From: Ascidiimonas aurantiaca
Lineage (GTDB): Bacteria; Bacteroidota; Bacteroidia; Flavobacteriales; Flavobacteriaceae
DNA length: 64,000 bases
Reading direction: 5' to 3'
NCBI RefSeq assembly: GCF_037646345.1
Contig: NZ_JBBEWR010000005.1
Coordinates: forward strand, 248,001 to 312,000
How positions within the stretch are numbered: the stretch's first letter is position 1; every line of letters starts with the position of its first letter. This document shows positions 51,010 through 61,165 of the stretch, one piece after another. Made by a program: the position numbers and the translations under genes. Under the pieces are notes generated by a model that was not told the origin of the DNA, ran no database searches, and saw only the letters and a program-made list of their open reading frames with translations.

Positions 51010-51759
51010 ATGAAAAAGATGTATTCATGTATGCTATTGATCTTAACAATAGCAGTTCTGTCCTGTAACTTTTCTGAAGAGCTTTACCTTAATGAAGATG
51101 GAAGTGGGCGAATGTCTATTAAATTTGATGGTTCTGAACTATTACAGATGCAAGGTACTAGCAGTACCGATAAAGAAGGGGGCGAAAAACCAATGGACTC
51201 TGTCATTTCGTTTAGTAAGCTACTGGAAGATAAAAAAGACAGTATTGCTCATCTATCTCCTCAGGAGCAGGCAAGATTGCAGAAGTTGGAGCCATTTTTT
51301 ATGCACGTTCTCATGAATGAGAAAACAAAAGAGATGAAACTGGACCTATATACTGATTTTACCAGTGTTTCTGAACTTTCTGATGTTTTTGGTGCATTTC
51401 AAAACGCGAGTGCTTTCGGTATGCAGGGTGCCCGTACAAATGAGTCTGCAGATGCATTGAATTCAGGAGATGCAACCGAAATATCATATACGCTTTCTAA
51501 GAACGTTTTTAAGAGAACGGCAAAAGTACTGGATTATGAGTTACTTCAACGAAATATTGATAGCCTGGGTCGTATGGAGACCTTTTTAAGCAGCTCAAAA
51601 TATACACTTACCTATCATTTTCCCAAAAAGATCAAATCAGTTTCAGTTAAAGAAGCTCAGATAAGCGAAGATGGCAAAACACTTGTCTATGAAGTGCCTT
51701 TTATGGACTTTATGAACAATCCGGAAATATTAAATATCGAAGTGATTCTTGAGAATTAA
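51010..51759 (+). CDS. Unknown lipoprotein
   Basis: 249 aa. Lipobox ILTIAVLSCNFSE (Cys19). The head EELYLNEDGSGRMSIKFDGS is followed by a helical middle (LSPQEQARLQKLEPFF) and strands (YTLTYHFPKKIKSVSVKEA). Family not recognised; similar lipoproteins with an N-terminal 'EDGSGR' strand occur in Bacteroidota. Not obviously tied to neighbouring lipB. Confidence 0.6.
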   Translation: MKKMYSCMLLILTIAVLSCNFSEELYLNEDGSGRMSIKFDGSELLQMQGTSSTDKEGGEKPMDSVISFSKLLEDKKDSIAHLSPQEQARLQKLEPFFMHVLMNEKTKEMKLDLYTDFTSVSELSDVFGAFQNASAFGMQGARTNESADALNSGDATEISYTLSKNVFKRTAKVLDYELLQRNIDSLGRMETFLSSSKYTLTYHFPKKIKSVSVKEAQISEDGKTLVYEVPFMDFMNNPEILNIEVILEN

Positions 51760-51798
51760 CCGTACGCAGTAACCAATGCGTATATAAAAGGGTTGTTG

Positions 51799-51806
51799 TA
51801 CCTTTG
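51799..51806 (+). promoter_or_regulatory. -7 box TACCTTTG just before lipB
   Basis: Exact match, ending 4 bases before the lipB ATG; transcription would begin at or just inside the start codon, suggesting a leaderless or near-leaderless message. Confidence 0.5.
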
Positions 51807-51810
51807 TGGC

Positions 51811-52527
51811 ATGAACAAGAGCGTTATACTGGAAGACTTAGGGTATAAAGATTTCGGGGAGACCTGGGAATATCAGGAAACCTTGTTTAAGAATATCCTG
51901 GACAGGAAAATTGCCAACCGGAGACAGGGCACACAGCATGAAACTCCCAATTATTTTTTGTTTGTAGAGCACCCTCATGTCTATACTTTAGGTAAGAGTG
52001 GTGATATGAGTAATTTGTTATTGGCAGAAAGTGAGTTAAAAACCAGAGGTGCCACTTTTTACAAAATAAACAGAGGAGGTGATATAACGTATCACGGTCC
52101 CGGGCAGATCGTAGGGTACCCTATTCTTGATCTGGACAACTTTTTTACAGACATTCACAAGTATTTGAGGTTTTTAGAAGAAATGGTGATCCGGGTTTTA
52201 AAGGAATACGATTTATCGGCCACACGTAGTGAGGGAGAAACGGGCGTTTGGTTGGATGTAGGTACTCCTTTTGCACGAAAAATTTGTGCTATGGGCGTTA
52301 GGGCTTCACGTTGGGTCACCATGCATGGCTTTGCTTTAAACGTAAATGCAAATTTGGGGTATTTTGATAATATCATACCCTGCGGCATTAAGGAAAAAGC
52401 AGTAACTTCTCTTAATGTAGAGCTTGGGGTGCCTGAAGTTCCTTTAAATGAAGTTAAAGAAAAACTGCTCTTTCATTTTGAACAACTTTTTGAAGCACAT
52501 TTTGTTAAAGAAAAAACCGGAGCTTAA
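51811..52527 (+). CDS. lipB: Octanoyltransferase LipB
   Basis: 238 aa from ATG 51811; the upstream in-frame ATG at 51793 lies in the TACCTTTG promoter and is rejected. Transfers octanoyl from acyl carrier protein to lipoate-dependent enzymes. Family blocks: FVEHPHVYTLGKSGD, INRGGDITYHGPGQIVGYPI, and the late KICAMGVRASRWVTMHGFAL with the catalytic Lys region and IIPCGIKEKAVTSL with the active-site Cys. Confidence 0.97.
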   Translation: MNKSVILEDLGYKDFGETWEYQETLFKNILDRKIANRRQGTQHETPNYFLFVEHPHVYTLGKSGDMSNLLLAESELKTRGATFYKINRGGDITYHGPGQIVGYPILDLDNFFTDIHKYLRFLEEMVIRVLKEYDLSATRSEGETGVWLDVGTPFARKICAMGVRASRWVTMHGFALNVNANLGYFDNIIPCGIKEKAVTSLNVELGVPEVPLNEVKEKLLFHFEQLFEAHFVKEKTGA

Positions 52528-52572
52528 AAGAAAACCAGAGCTAAAAAATATAAGTATGGCTTAGGGTATTCT

Positions 52573-53310
52573 CTAATGAACATTTCTCTCTTCTGTTTTG
52601 CACTTTACCCCAAGCAGTATGATGGTCTCTGCCACAGGCTCCTGTTCTCCTTTTCCATAAGTGGTAATAGTTGAATTGGGAAGGCCAAGATCATTGACTA
52701 ATATATTTTTTACAGTATTTGCTATTTGTAGAGAAAGGTTGAGGTAGAACTTTTCATTACGTCGGCATTCGTATGTGCTACGACATTGATCTTACCTTTC
52801 TCATCTTTCAACACCAGAGCAATTGCCTTAAGAACACCATAAGATCTGGGTTTTAACCATTGCAGACCTGAATTTGATAAGGATATCCGTAGTGCTAAAC
52901 TTTCCGTCTTTCTTCAGCATACTTCGATAATCGTCTCCTCCTTCGGTTATTTTGAAATTGGAAATAAAACCTGCCAGACTCCATTTTTAAATCCTGTAGA
53001 GTGTAGTTTTATGTAATTGGCTTTTCCTTCGTTAACCGGTCGGAGGTATCAATTTTTTTATTGATCCACAGTCTTAAAGTGCTTTTGTTTACAGCTATTG
53101 AAGCATGAACAAACCCTCTCATTACCTGCCGCGTTCCCTTTTGTACGGTGTTCCGGATATTTGTTTGTCGTTGGCATATTTATTTGTGGAAATACCAATG
53201 TTAACATACTGGCAAAACGGAAGACTTAATGAAGTACGATTTGCGTTTCGCTCAAAACCATTTTCTTCATCCGGCCAGATATTCATTCTGGCAACAAAAC
53301 AGAACCCGGG
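52573..53310 (-). pseudogene. OmpA-family pseudogene with frameshifts
   Basis: Pieces of an OmpA-type protein can be read on the minus strand in different frames. From upstream: STLRLWINKK, NYIKLHSTGFKNGVWQ, GFISNFKITEGGDDYRSMLK, KDGKFSTTDILIKFRSAMVK, then after a frame change SYGVLKAIALVLKDEKGKIN and VVAHTNAD, and after another change NEKFYLNLSLQIANTVKNIL, VNDLGLPNSTITTYGKGE and LLGVKCKTEERNVH ending at a TAG (52573). The order and the 'SYGVLK', 'HTNAD', 'YGKGE' landmarks match OmpA/MotB C-terminal domains. At least two frameshifts make it a dead gene. Confidence 0.75.
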
Positions 53311-53352
53311 GTAGTATAATAATTAGTAGATAGGTTTTGAGTAACAGCTCAC

Positions 53353-55818
53353 CTAGTTTATTCTATATACAAGTAAGGTATTGTCTTCTCCTTTTGTAAC
53401 GACTTCTATCTTCTGGTCATTGTCTATATCATTAAGATCTATTGAACTATTGCCATATACGGGGAAATTTGCTATGGGCATTCCTTGACTATCAAAAAGA
53501 TACGTGTTGTTCGCGTCTGTGTCGGTAATTGAGATGTAAATTTTATTTTGTATATAAAATATTCTGGGAGCGGTGTAAATCCCGAAATCCAATTCTATCT
53601 TTTTACCTTTAATGGTCAATTCATTGTCAGAAAAAGTAACCAGTGTTTTAGCAGTAGCATCAATTTGGTGATTTTCCTTTAATCCCAAACTTTTCTTTTC
53701 TATAGCGCCTTTTAAATCAATTTGAACAAGATTTCCCTCCGTGTCGGTGGTAGTTATTTGGTTATTGTACCAATATATCTCATTTCCTGAGGGAGTAACC
53801 TTGCTTTTAGGTTTGATGCGATGGTTGCCTTTGCGGTCTCTGATAGAGATCTGTTCTTTTTCACTAAAAATTAGATAATCTTTGCCAGACACTCTTAAAT
53901 GTTTGGGGGGTGCCGTAAAAACACTTTTGGCCTTTGTAAAACCAAAACCTTTTACTACCTCACCATTTTTGGTGAACATGCTCAATGAGCTACCCTGACA
54001 TATTAGGAACCGGTAGTTGTGATTTTTATCATAGTCAAAAATGGCCAGCGGTTGCGTAATTTTTTTAGAAGATGCAATGGGAAAAGGTGCCACTGTGTTA
54101 CCGTTACGATCTATGACATATATAGATGAATCTGTAGCAAAAGCAAGTTGTAATCTTCCATTGCGGTAGAGGTCCACCTGTTGTATTCGCCCCAGAATTT
54201 TACCATCCAGTTCTTTTTTCCACAATATTTTTCCCTGGTTACTTATTAAATATAAATGGTTACGTACATCCTGTACAACAATCTCTTTTTCTTTGGTACG
54301 GTGGTTTTGAACAAATACGGGGTCTGTTGCCAGATCATTATCTAAAGCAATACTTAGTATTTGAGATGCCACACCCTCTAAGGGCCTTTGATCCTGTTGT
54401 TTAATAAAAGCGTTGGTGTGTAAAAAATTTTTATCAGATATAAATTGTAGGGCTGCTATGGGATATTCTTTAACATTCAAAGAAGCAATGTCTTTTTGAT
54501 AGCGCTCTTGTACGGTTTGGGAAACTATTTCTTTCATTCCCGGATTTACGCCCAGTATAAGCACTGAAGCCTTATCATTAAGGTGTGCTTGTATCTCTTT
54601 ATAAGCCGAACTCCTTTTAAGGGTGCTTTGGTTTTGATAGTTATCAATAATGGGATATAGTTTTTCGGGTTGGTCTGCAAACACCATAAAGTGATCAACA
54701 GTTGTGTAAAAGTTAGCAGCTACATTTGATACCAGAGGAAAAAGATGGTCGGCCAAAAGGCTAAAGTTTTCCATACGGTAGATCCTGGTATTGCGATGCT
54801 CTTCGATCAGGCTACTTTGGTTTTCCAATGAGGTTTTGGCAGCTTCAATATTAGTAAAATGAACACCTACACAGATGCCCTGTTCATGATAAATAAGTCC
54901 TATTTCACTGGAAAAATCAAAAAAATCATTTTTTTCATTTTTTATTTTGTCACTGTAAGCACTAAGGTTTTTACGAACTTCTTCCCAGGTGTCATAAGTA
55001 AACGAAATAGCGGCCCGGGCCGAAAGAGGAGTGATTTCAGGAAGGTTGTTCTCTGACGGATTGGTATTTTTAAAGATAGAAAGGAGGGTTTTAGTAGAGT
55101 CTCCCGGAATTGCAATACCGCTTAACAACAATTGTTTTTGGTCAATAAGAGGGTCAAAAGCTACCCATTCGGCCGGGATTTGTTCTTCAAAATGCTGGAC
55201 GCCGGGAAAGATGCTACTCAAAAAATCGTAGAATTTTTCACCTTTTAGAAAAACATTTGCAGAGATGTCTGTATTAACAGTTGCAAAAACCTTCTTTAAT
55301 CCCTTCACATCAGAAAGTGTGTTCAATTCCTGTTGCCGTATAAGATTTTCAATTACCAGTTTTGAAGATGAAATAACTGCTTTGTCTTTTATTTTGGTGT
55401 GATAAGTGGTGTTATTGCGTGTTACCACTCTGTCAATAAAAGCATTGTCATATTCAAACCTTTCAGAACGTACATCCTGCAGAGAATCAGTTATAAAAAG
55501 CTGGTCGTTGTATTGCGTAATAACTGTGTATTCAAAATTATCTTTCCCTACTTCATTAAAGCATAAGATAAATTCGGTTTCCGGATCTAGAAGATCTAAA
55601 TGATTCAACAATTCATTAAAACGAATGCCGGTAGGGCTCTCGGCCAGGGGTTTAATGAACTGATTGTTTTTTAATTCACTTTTAAAAGAAGTAAAATCGT
55701 TTACCTGGAGTATTGCAAAAGTATTTTGAGGAATGTAACTGGTAAGTCCTGAAACCTTTTTTTCTGTAGGATTACACCCTGTAATCAAAAACAGTAAAGC
55801 AATAAGTGTTTTTTTCAT
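53353..55818 (-). CDS. Large lipoprotein with C-terminal beta-propeller-like part
   Basis: 821 aa. Lipobox IALLFLITGCNPTEKK. Residues 25-480 resemble DUF3352-type proteins (SYIPQNTFAILQVNDFTSF at the start, STLKRSSAYKEIQAHLN later). From about 510 to the end there are repeating strand pairs of WD/PQQ/VCBS kind: HLYLISNQGKILWKKE, SIYVIDRNGNTVAPFP, YIQNKIYISITDTDANNTYL and DIDNDQKIEVVTKGEDNTLL, close to an FG-GAP calcium repeat. Surface-exposed or periplasmic role. It lies 29 bases from rnhB on the same strand. Confidence 0.7.
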   Translation of the reverse strand: MKKTLIALLFLITGCNPTEKKVSGLTSYIPQNTFAILQVNDFTSFKSELKNNQFIKPLAESPTGIRFNELLNHLDLLDPETEFILCFNEVGKDNFEYTVITQYNDQLFITDSLQDVRSERFEYDNAFIDRVVTRNNTTYHTKIKDKAVISSSKLVIENLIRQQELNTLSDVKGLKKVFATVNTDISANVFLKGEKFYDFLSSIFPGVQHFEEQIPAEWVAFDPLIDQKQLLLSGIAIPGDSTKTLLSIFKNTNPSENNLPEITPLSARAAISFTYDTWEEVRKNLSAYSDKIKNEKNDFFDFSSEIGLIYHEQGICVGVHFTNIEAAKTSLENQSSLIEEHRNTRIYRMENFSLLADHLFPLVSNVAANFYTTVDHFMVFADQPEKLYPIIDNYQNQSTLKRSSAYKEIQAHLNDKASVLILGVNPGMKEIVSQTVQERYQKDIASLNVKEYPIAALQFISDKNFLHTNAFIKQQDQRPLEGVASQILSIALDNDLATDPVFVQNHRTKEKEIVVQDVRNHLYLISNQGKILWKKELDGKILGRIQQVDLYRNGRLQLAFATDSSIYVIDRNGNTVAPFPIASSKKITQPLAIFDYDKNHNYRFLICQGSSLSMFTKNGEVVKGFGFTKAKSVFTAPPKHLRVSGKDYLIFSEKEQISIRDRKGNHRIKPKSKVTPSGNEIYWYNNQITTTDTEGNLVQIDLKGAIEKKSLGLKENHQIDATAKTLVTFSDNELTIKGKKIELDFGIYTAPRIFYIQNKIYISITDTDANNTYLFDSQGMPIANFPVYGNSSIDLNDIDNDQKIEVVTKGEDNTLLVYRIN

Positions 55819-55847
55819 TTTTCCCTATTTGCTACAAAAATAGAAAA

Positions 55848-56453
55848 TCACAATGCTAACTTCAATTGTTCCGGCAATAGTCTGAAGCTTTTTCTGTGAT
55901 ATTCAGTAATTCCGTATTTTCTGATAGCTTCACGATGCTCCCGGGTGGGGTATCCTTTATTTTGAATCCAGTTGTACATGGGGTATTCTTCGTGAATTTT
56001 TGCCATATAAGCGTCCCTGTAGGTTTTGGCAAGAACCGAAGCTGCTGCGATACTCATATATTTTGCATCCCCTTTTATAATACATTCATAAGGAATTTTT
56101 TCGAAAGGTTTAAACCGGTTACCGTCAACAATAATGAAACCGGGTTTTGCAGAAAGTTTGCCAAGGCTTCGGTGCATAGCCTCTATAGAGGCATTAAGAA
56201 TATTCATTTCGTCTATTTCAAGAGGAGATACATGTGATACCGCAAATGAAAATGCCTCTTGCTCTATTAACGTTTTAATGAGGTCTCTACGTGTGGCAGT
56301 AAGTTGTTTTGAGTCATTGAGGTCGTTGCAGATAAAGGATGATCTCAAAATTACGACCGCCGCAGTTACCGGTCCGGCTAGGCATCCCCTTCCAGCTTCA
56401 TCTGTACCGGCTTCCAGGCCTTTTCTTTCAGAAAAATTAGAAAGTAAAGTCAT
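55848..56453 (-). CDS. rnhB: Ribonuclease HII
   Basis: 201 aa, normal size. Removes ribonucleotides from DNA and RNA primers. EAGTDEAGRGCLAGPVTAAVV carries the DE(A)GRG motif with the first two acidic residues; LNASIEAMHRSL, IIVDGNRF with another Asp, and AAASVLAKTYRDAYM follow, all typical of type 2 RNase H. It precedes the large lipoprotein gene in the same direction, a linkage common in Flavobacteriia. Confidence 0.96.
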   Translation of the reverse strand: MTLLSNFSERKGLEAGTDEAGRGCLAGPVTAAVVILRSSFICNDLNDSKQLTATRRDLIKTLIEQEAFSFAVSHVSPLEIDEMNILNASIEAMHRSLGKLSAKPGFIIVDGNRFKPFEKIPYECIIKGDAKYMSIAAASVLAKTYRDAYMAKIHEEYPMYNWIQNKGYPTREHREAIRKYGITEYHRKSFRLLPEQLKLAL

Positions 56454-56606
56454 GAGTAGGTTTTTTCAATAAACTTATGCTTTTGTTTTAAAAACGACAA
56501 ATTTTTAAAATTCTTTATGCTTTTTAACATCTGGCTTACCGCTTTTATTTGTTTTATTAAGAAATTATTAAGAAGTTTGCCACTGACTAAATCAAATTAA
56601 TTAAAT

Positions 56607-59600
56607 ATGAGATCAAAGTTTACTTGGATGTTAACGCTATTGTTGGCGTTAGTAGTGCAAATCTCATTTGCACAGGAAAAAACTGTTACAGGTAACGTGA
56701 CCGACGAAACGGGTTTGCCGTTACCTGGAGTTAACGTTGTGGTTAAAGGTACTACCAAAGGAACACAAACTGACTTTGACGGAAACTATTCTATTTCTGT
56801 TAATGTTGGTCAAACATTGGTATTTACCTACATTGGATTGAAAAATGCAGAGAGAGTAGTGACTAGTTCGAATGTGATAAACGTTCAAATGGAAGAAGAT
56901 GCACAGGCTCTTGAAGAAGTTGTTGTAGTAGGATATGGTACCAGGTCTAAGGAGTTGAGTACATCTGCTATATCAACGGTATCTGCAGAGAAAATCGAAG
57001 CATTTGTGCCAACGACCAGTTTGGATAATATTCTACAAGGTCAGGCTGCCGGTGTTCAGGTAACTGCTGCTAACGGTAGGCCGGGACAAACCGCATTTGT
57101 ACAAATACGGGGTGCAGGTTCGATCAATGCCAGTACCAACCCTCTGTATATTGTAGATGGGATACCGGTAAGTAATGATTTTCTAAACAACATACCTCCC
57201 GGAGATATTGAAAGTTTCTCTATCTTAAAAGATGCAGCAACTGTTTCCAAATATGGTTCCAGGGGTGCAAATGGTGTGGTTGTAATTACTACAAAACAAG
57301 GAAAATCAGGTGATGCACGCGTTGTATTCCGTTCTTCTTACGGTTTTTCCAAAAGGATCCCTGATCCGTTCGATTTAATGAACGCCAGTCAGAAATTAGA
57401 GTTGGAAAGACAATTTGCGGCACTAGGAGTAGAAGCTGCTCAGGCACTGCCAGGCGCACAAGATGCTGCTACCGTGGCAAGATTCCGTTCGTTTGATACG
57501 AACTGGGAAGAAGAATTATTAAGAACTTCTGTTATTCAGAATAACTCACTTTCTGTATCAGGAGGAGATGATCGTCTTACCTATTTCCTTTCTTTAGCGT
57601 ATGATAAAGATTCAGGTATTATTGACAGAATAGATGGTTTTGAAAGGATTTCTGCTCGTTTGAATACTACATATAAAGCAAAAGAGTGGTTGGAAATAGG
57701 AGCAAACATATCACTTGCCAGAAATACTTCAGATCTTCCCAGGGATAGAAACAATGTTCAAAACCCGTTTAGGGCGATGTATGATTACAACCCGTGGGAT
57801 CCATTATTTTTAAGAGACGGAAATGGCGATGTAGTTGTAGATTCTCAGGGAGAACCCGTATTTAACCCTACAACCACTAACTTCCCTATAGCTTTGGCAT
57901 TACAGACAGAGCCTGAAGATAACAGGAACTTCCTGATCTTAGGTAGTCTTTTCGCTGATATTAAGTTTTCAGACAAATTCTCAAACCGATTCACGGTAGG
58001 TGCTACCAGCAACCGTTTTAATAGAACTACCAGATCATTACCCGGAGGGGTGCTTCAGGGATTCATAGGAGATTCTAATTTCCCGGGAACACAAACTGAT
58101 AACTTCTCAATGAACCTTGAATATAACGTGAACAACGTTTTAACATATTCAGATGTTTTTGACGATGTGCACAATGTTCAGGTCGGGTTCCTTATGGAAT
58201 ATAATGAGCGTATTTTTACCGACTTATTCGTTACTGCCAGAGGTTTCCCAAGTCCGGACTTCCCTTATCAGGATGTGTCTGCTGAGCCTACGGCTTCAGG
58301 TTCTGGAGAATCGAGAAGAGCATTATTCTCTCAAGGTTTGTTCTTAGATTATGATTACGATGGGAAATACATTGTTTCCGGTTCGATCAGACGTGATGGA
58401 TCAACAAGATTTGGTGAAGATAACAAGTACGGAACGTTCTTTAGTGCCAGTGCGGCCTGGAACATCGCCCGTGAAAGCTTTATGGAAGGTTCTGTGTTTA
58501 ACAACTTAAAATTAAGAGCGTCATACGGTACTTCCGGTAACCAGAATATTCCAGATTTCCAGTTCCTGGATCGTCTAGGGTTTGGTACCTACAATGGTTT
58601 CACCACAGCTATTCCTTTAGGAGTGGGTAATCCAGCGATTCAGTGGGAGTCTCAGGCTATTCTCGATATTGGTGTGGAATTTGGTCTGTTTAATGACCGA
58701 GTTACCGGTGTGGTTGACTACTTTAAGAAAAATTCAAAAGACCTTCTCTTGAACAGGCCTATTTCTCAAACAGTAGGTGATGAAGATAATGCAGTATTCC
58801 AAAATGTGGGAGAGGTTCAGAACTCAGGTATTGAAATAACATTGAATGCAGATATTATAAGGTCTCAGGATCTTAGATGGTCAGTTGGTTTTAACGGTAC
58901 CTTCATCGATAATGAAGTAGTTTCCTTAGTTGATGGAAATGATATTATTCGGGGTAATACCATATTGAGAGAGGGTGAAGAGATTAACTCTTTCTTCCTG
59001 GTACGTTATGCCGGAGTAAATCCTGCCAATGGAGAGCCATTATATCGTGATCTTGATGGTAATGTAACCAACGAATTTAGTCCTGGTTTCCAGACATTGC
59101 TTGAAGGAAAGTCACCAGTGGCTGATTTTGAGGGAGGTTTTAATACATCATTCTCTTATAAAGGATTTGGAATACGTGCTGACTTTGCTTACAGAAGAGG
59201 AAATTACATTCTTAACTTCCAGCGTTCGGCAGGTATAGCTATTGGAAGTATTAATTTCAATCAGAGAGTTGAGGCTTTCAACTACTGGAAACAGCCCGGT
59301 GATCAAAACGTTCACCCTAGTCCGTTGTTCCAGACCACATCAGATCAGACTTCAACCAGATTCCTGGAAAGAGGAGATTTTATAAGACTTAGAACACTTA
59401 CCGTAGATTACAATTTCCCTAGCAAGTATTTAAGAGATTTTGGAATAAGCTCACTTAGACTTTTTGCTTCCGGACAAAATTTATGGACTATTACCAATTA
59501 TAACGGTGATCCTGAAATTGGTTTAGGTTCTGCTGAAACAGCTGAGCCTGGAGATGATGGTTTTGTTCCCGGTGAGTTTGCTTTGTTTAGTTATCCTCAA

Positions 59601-59639
59601 AGAAGTTTTTATACATTCGGTATAGAAGTTGGATTTTAA
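56607..59639 (+). CDS. SusC/RagA-type TonB-linked outer membrane protein
   Basis: 1010 aa. Signal peptide (LLALVVQISFAQ), then a carboxypeptidase-like domain (VTGNVTDETGLPLPGVNVVV, DFDGNYSISV), VVVGYGTRSKELSTSAIS, a TonB plug (VQIRGAGSINASTNPLYIVDGIP, DAATVSKYGSRGANGVVVIT) and a long beta-barrel ending FGIEVGF. Transports a large nutrient, fed by the SusD-like lipoprotein that starts 30 bases after its stop. No carbohydrate enzyme lies within view, so the substrate is unknown. Confidence 0.95.
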   Translation: MRSKFTWMLTLLLALVVQISFAQEKTVTGNVTDETGLPLPGVNVVVKGTTKGTQTDFDGNYSISVNVGQTLVFTYIGLKNAERVVTSSNVINVQMEEDAQALEEVVVVGYGTRSKELSTSAISTVSAEKIEAFVPTTSLDNILQGQAAGVQVTAANGRPGQTAFVQIRGAGSINASTNPLYIVDGIPVSNDFLNNIPPGDIESFSILKDAATVSKYGSRGANGVVVITTKQGKSGDARVVFRSSYGFSKRIPDPFDLMNASQKLELERQFAALGVEAAQALPGAQDAATVARFRSFDTNWEEELLRTSVIQNNSLSVSGGDDRLTYFLSLAYDKDSGIIDRIDGFERISARLNTTYKAKEWLEIGANISLARNTSDLPRDRNNVQNPFRAMYDYNPWDPLFLRDGNGDVVVDSQGEPVFNPTTTNFPIALALQTEPEDNRNFLILGSLFADIKFSDKFSNRFTVGATSNRFNRTTRSLPGGVLQGFIGDSNFPGTQTDNFSMNLEYNVNNVLTYSDVFDDVHNVQVGFLMEYNERIFTDLFVTARGFPSPDFPYQDVSAEPTASGSGESRRALFSQGLFLDYDYDGKYIVSGSIRRDGSTRFGEDNKYGTFFSASAAWNIARESFMEGSVFNNLKLRASYGTSGNQNIPDFQFLDRLGFGTYNGFTTAIPLGVGNPAIQWESQAILDIGVEFGLFNDRVTGVVDYFKKNSKDLLLNRPISQTVGDEDNAVFQNVGEVQNSGIEITLNADIIRSQDLRWSVGFNGTFIDNEVVSLVDGNDIIRGNTILREGEEINSFFLVRYAGVNPANGEPLYRDLDGNVTNEFSPGFQTLLEGKSPVADFEGGFNTSFSYKGFGIRADFAYRRGNYILNFQRSAGIAIGSINFNQRVEAFNYWKQPGDQNVHPSPLFQTTSDQTSTRFLERGDFIRLRTLTVDYNFPSKYLRDFGISSLRLFASGQNLWTITNYNGDPEIGLGSAETAEPGDDGFVPGEFALFSYPQRSFYTFGIEVGF

Positions 59640-59669
59640 TTGAAAAAAAGATTTAGTAAAAGCATAGAT

Positions 59670-61139
59670 ATGAAAAATAATATAAAACTTTTATACGCTT
59701 TGTTTCTATCATTCGCCTTTTTTGGGTGTGATGATGAGATAAATGAGCTCACGCCTTTTACAGAGGGAGATCCGGCGACATTTTTTAACAGTGTTTCGGC
59801 GTTCCAGAATGGTGTGAATGGAATTAACAGTCAATTCTGGAACTATTATGCCAGTTCCGGTTCTGGTTTATATGGTATTCCAGACATTTTAGCAGATAAT
59901 GTAATTCTCGCACAAACTGGAAGACGATCCAATGAGGATTATTATGATTATCGCTACGTACCCAATTTCGGAGGTGCTGTGGCACTATATTGGAGTGAGT
60001 GCTACGAAGCTATAAATGCAGCTAACGTTATAATTGGACAAATTGATAATTTGTCTGATGGGCCAGATAAAGATAATATTCTGGGGCAGGCTTTAGCAGG
60101 GAGAGCCCTTGCGCACTTTGACCTTGCCAGAATTTATGCCAAAATACCAACACAAAGTACTGATGCAAATTCTTCTTTAGGTATTGTGTATTTAAAAGTT
60201 GAAGATGGCGACACCGGAGATCCATTTGCGCAGCCTGCTCGTGAAACGGTTGCAGATAACTACACTGAGATCATAGGAGATATGGAAAGAGCTGCTTCTT
60301 TGATAGGTGATGATAATGGTGAAGGTAGGTTTAACAGAGATGCTGTTTATGGCTTTTTATCCAGAATTTATCTTTACAACGGAGAATACCAAAAAGCTAT
60401 AGATGCGGCTGATGAAGTGAGCGTACCCATGGCTACCGGTGCACAGCTTCCTGATGTTTATAGAGATGCCAGTGAGGCAGGGGTGGTTATGGAATTTTCT
60501 GTAAATACCACTTCAGAGGCTGGTTTTGCTAATGTAGGGGTACTTTACAGTCAAAGTAGTCTAGATCCTGATACAGGCGAAATAACCAGTACCAGATCAG
60601 AATATGTAATAGACTTTGAATTCTTTAATTCAATTAATGACAATGATATAAGAAAGTCTGTTATGCAGTTTGTAGGTACACAAGATGGGAACGACTACAA
60701 TGCCATAACCAAGTTTCTGGGTGAGCCTGGTCAGGTAAATGGTAGGATCGATATTAAAGTATTAAGAGCTGCGGAGGTTGTACTTAATAAAGCTGAGGCA
60801 CAGTTTGAATTGGGGCAGGAGCCTCAGGCACTTCAAACACTTAACACTTTGAGAGATCTTCGTTACAGCTCCTACACCGGAGGTGAAACCGGCCAGGATC
60901 TTGAAGATGCTATTCAATTTGAAAGAAGAGTGGAACTTTCTTTTGAAGGACATCGGTTTTTTGATATTAAAAGAAGAGGAGAAAGTGTTAACCGTTCCAA
61001 CAACGGTGATTTAATTGACGGGAGTGGAACACCTCCTGAATTCCTTACATTACCAGTAGGTAATTTTAGATTCCAGTTCCCAATTCCAATTGACGAGATC
61101 AATGCAAACGTCAATATGGAGCAGAATGATGGTTATTAA
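59670..61139 (+). CDS. SusD/RagB-type lipoprotein
   Basis: 489 aa from ATG 59670; an earlier TTG at 59640 directly after the SusC stop is unlikely. Lipobox FAFFGCDDE, then a TPR-rich helical protein: NGVNGINSQFWNYY near the start, QALAGRALAHFDLARIYAKI, AVYGFLSRIYLYNGEYQKAI, VVLNKAEAQFELGQEPQALQ and the C-terminal RRVELSFEGHRFFDIKRRG (typical SusD end). Surface substrate-binding partner of the SusC upstream. Confidence 0.95.
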   Translation: MKNNIKLLYALFLSFAFFGCDDEINELTPFTEGDPATFFNSVSAFQNGVNGINSQFWNYYASSGSGLYGIPDILADNVILAQTGRRSNEDYYDYRYVPNFGGAVALYWSECYEAINAANVIIGQIDNLSDGPDKDNILGQALAGRALAHFDLARIYAKIPTQSTDANSSLGIVYLKVEDGDTGDPFAQPARETVADNYTEIIGDMERAASLIGDDNGEGRFNRDAVYGFLSRIYLYNGEYQKAIDAADEVSVPMATGAQLPDVYRDASEAGVVMEFSVNTTSEAGFANVGVLYSQSSLDPDTGEITSTRSEYVIDFEFFNSINDNDIRKSVMQFVGTQDGNDYNAITKFLGEPGQVNGRIDIKVLRAAEVVLNKAEAQFELGQEPQALQTLNTLRDLRYSSYTGGETGQDLEDAIQFERRVELSFEGHRFFDIKRRGESVNRSNNGDLIDGSGTPPEFLTLPVGNFRFQFPIPIDEINANVNMEQNDGY

Positions 61140-61165
61140 TACTAATTCTCCTAAAAATGTATAAA

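Noticed and set aside
53105..53314. Plus-strand ORF downstream of lipB
   Set aside because: Explained as the shadow of the minus-strand OmpA pseudogene.
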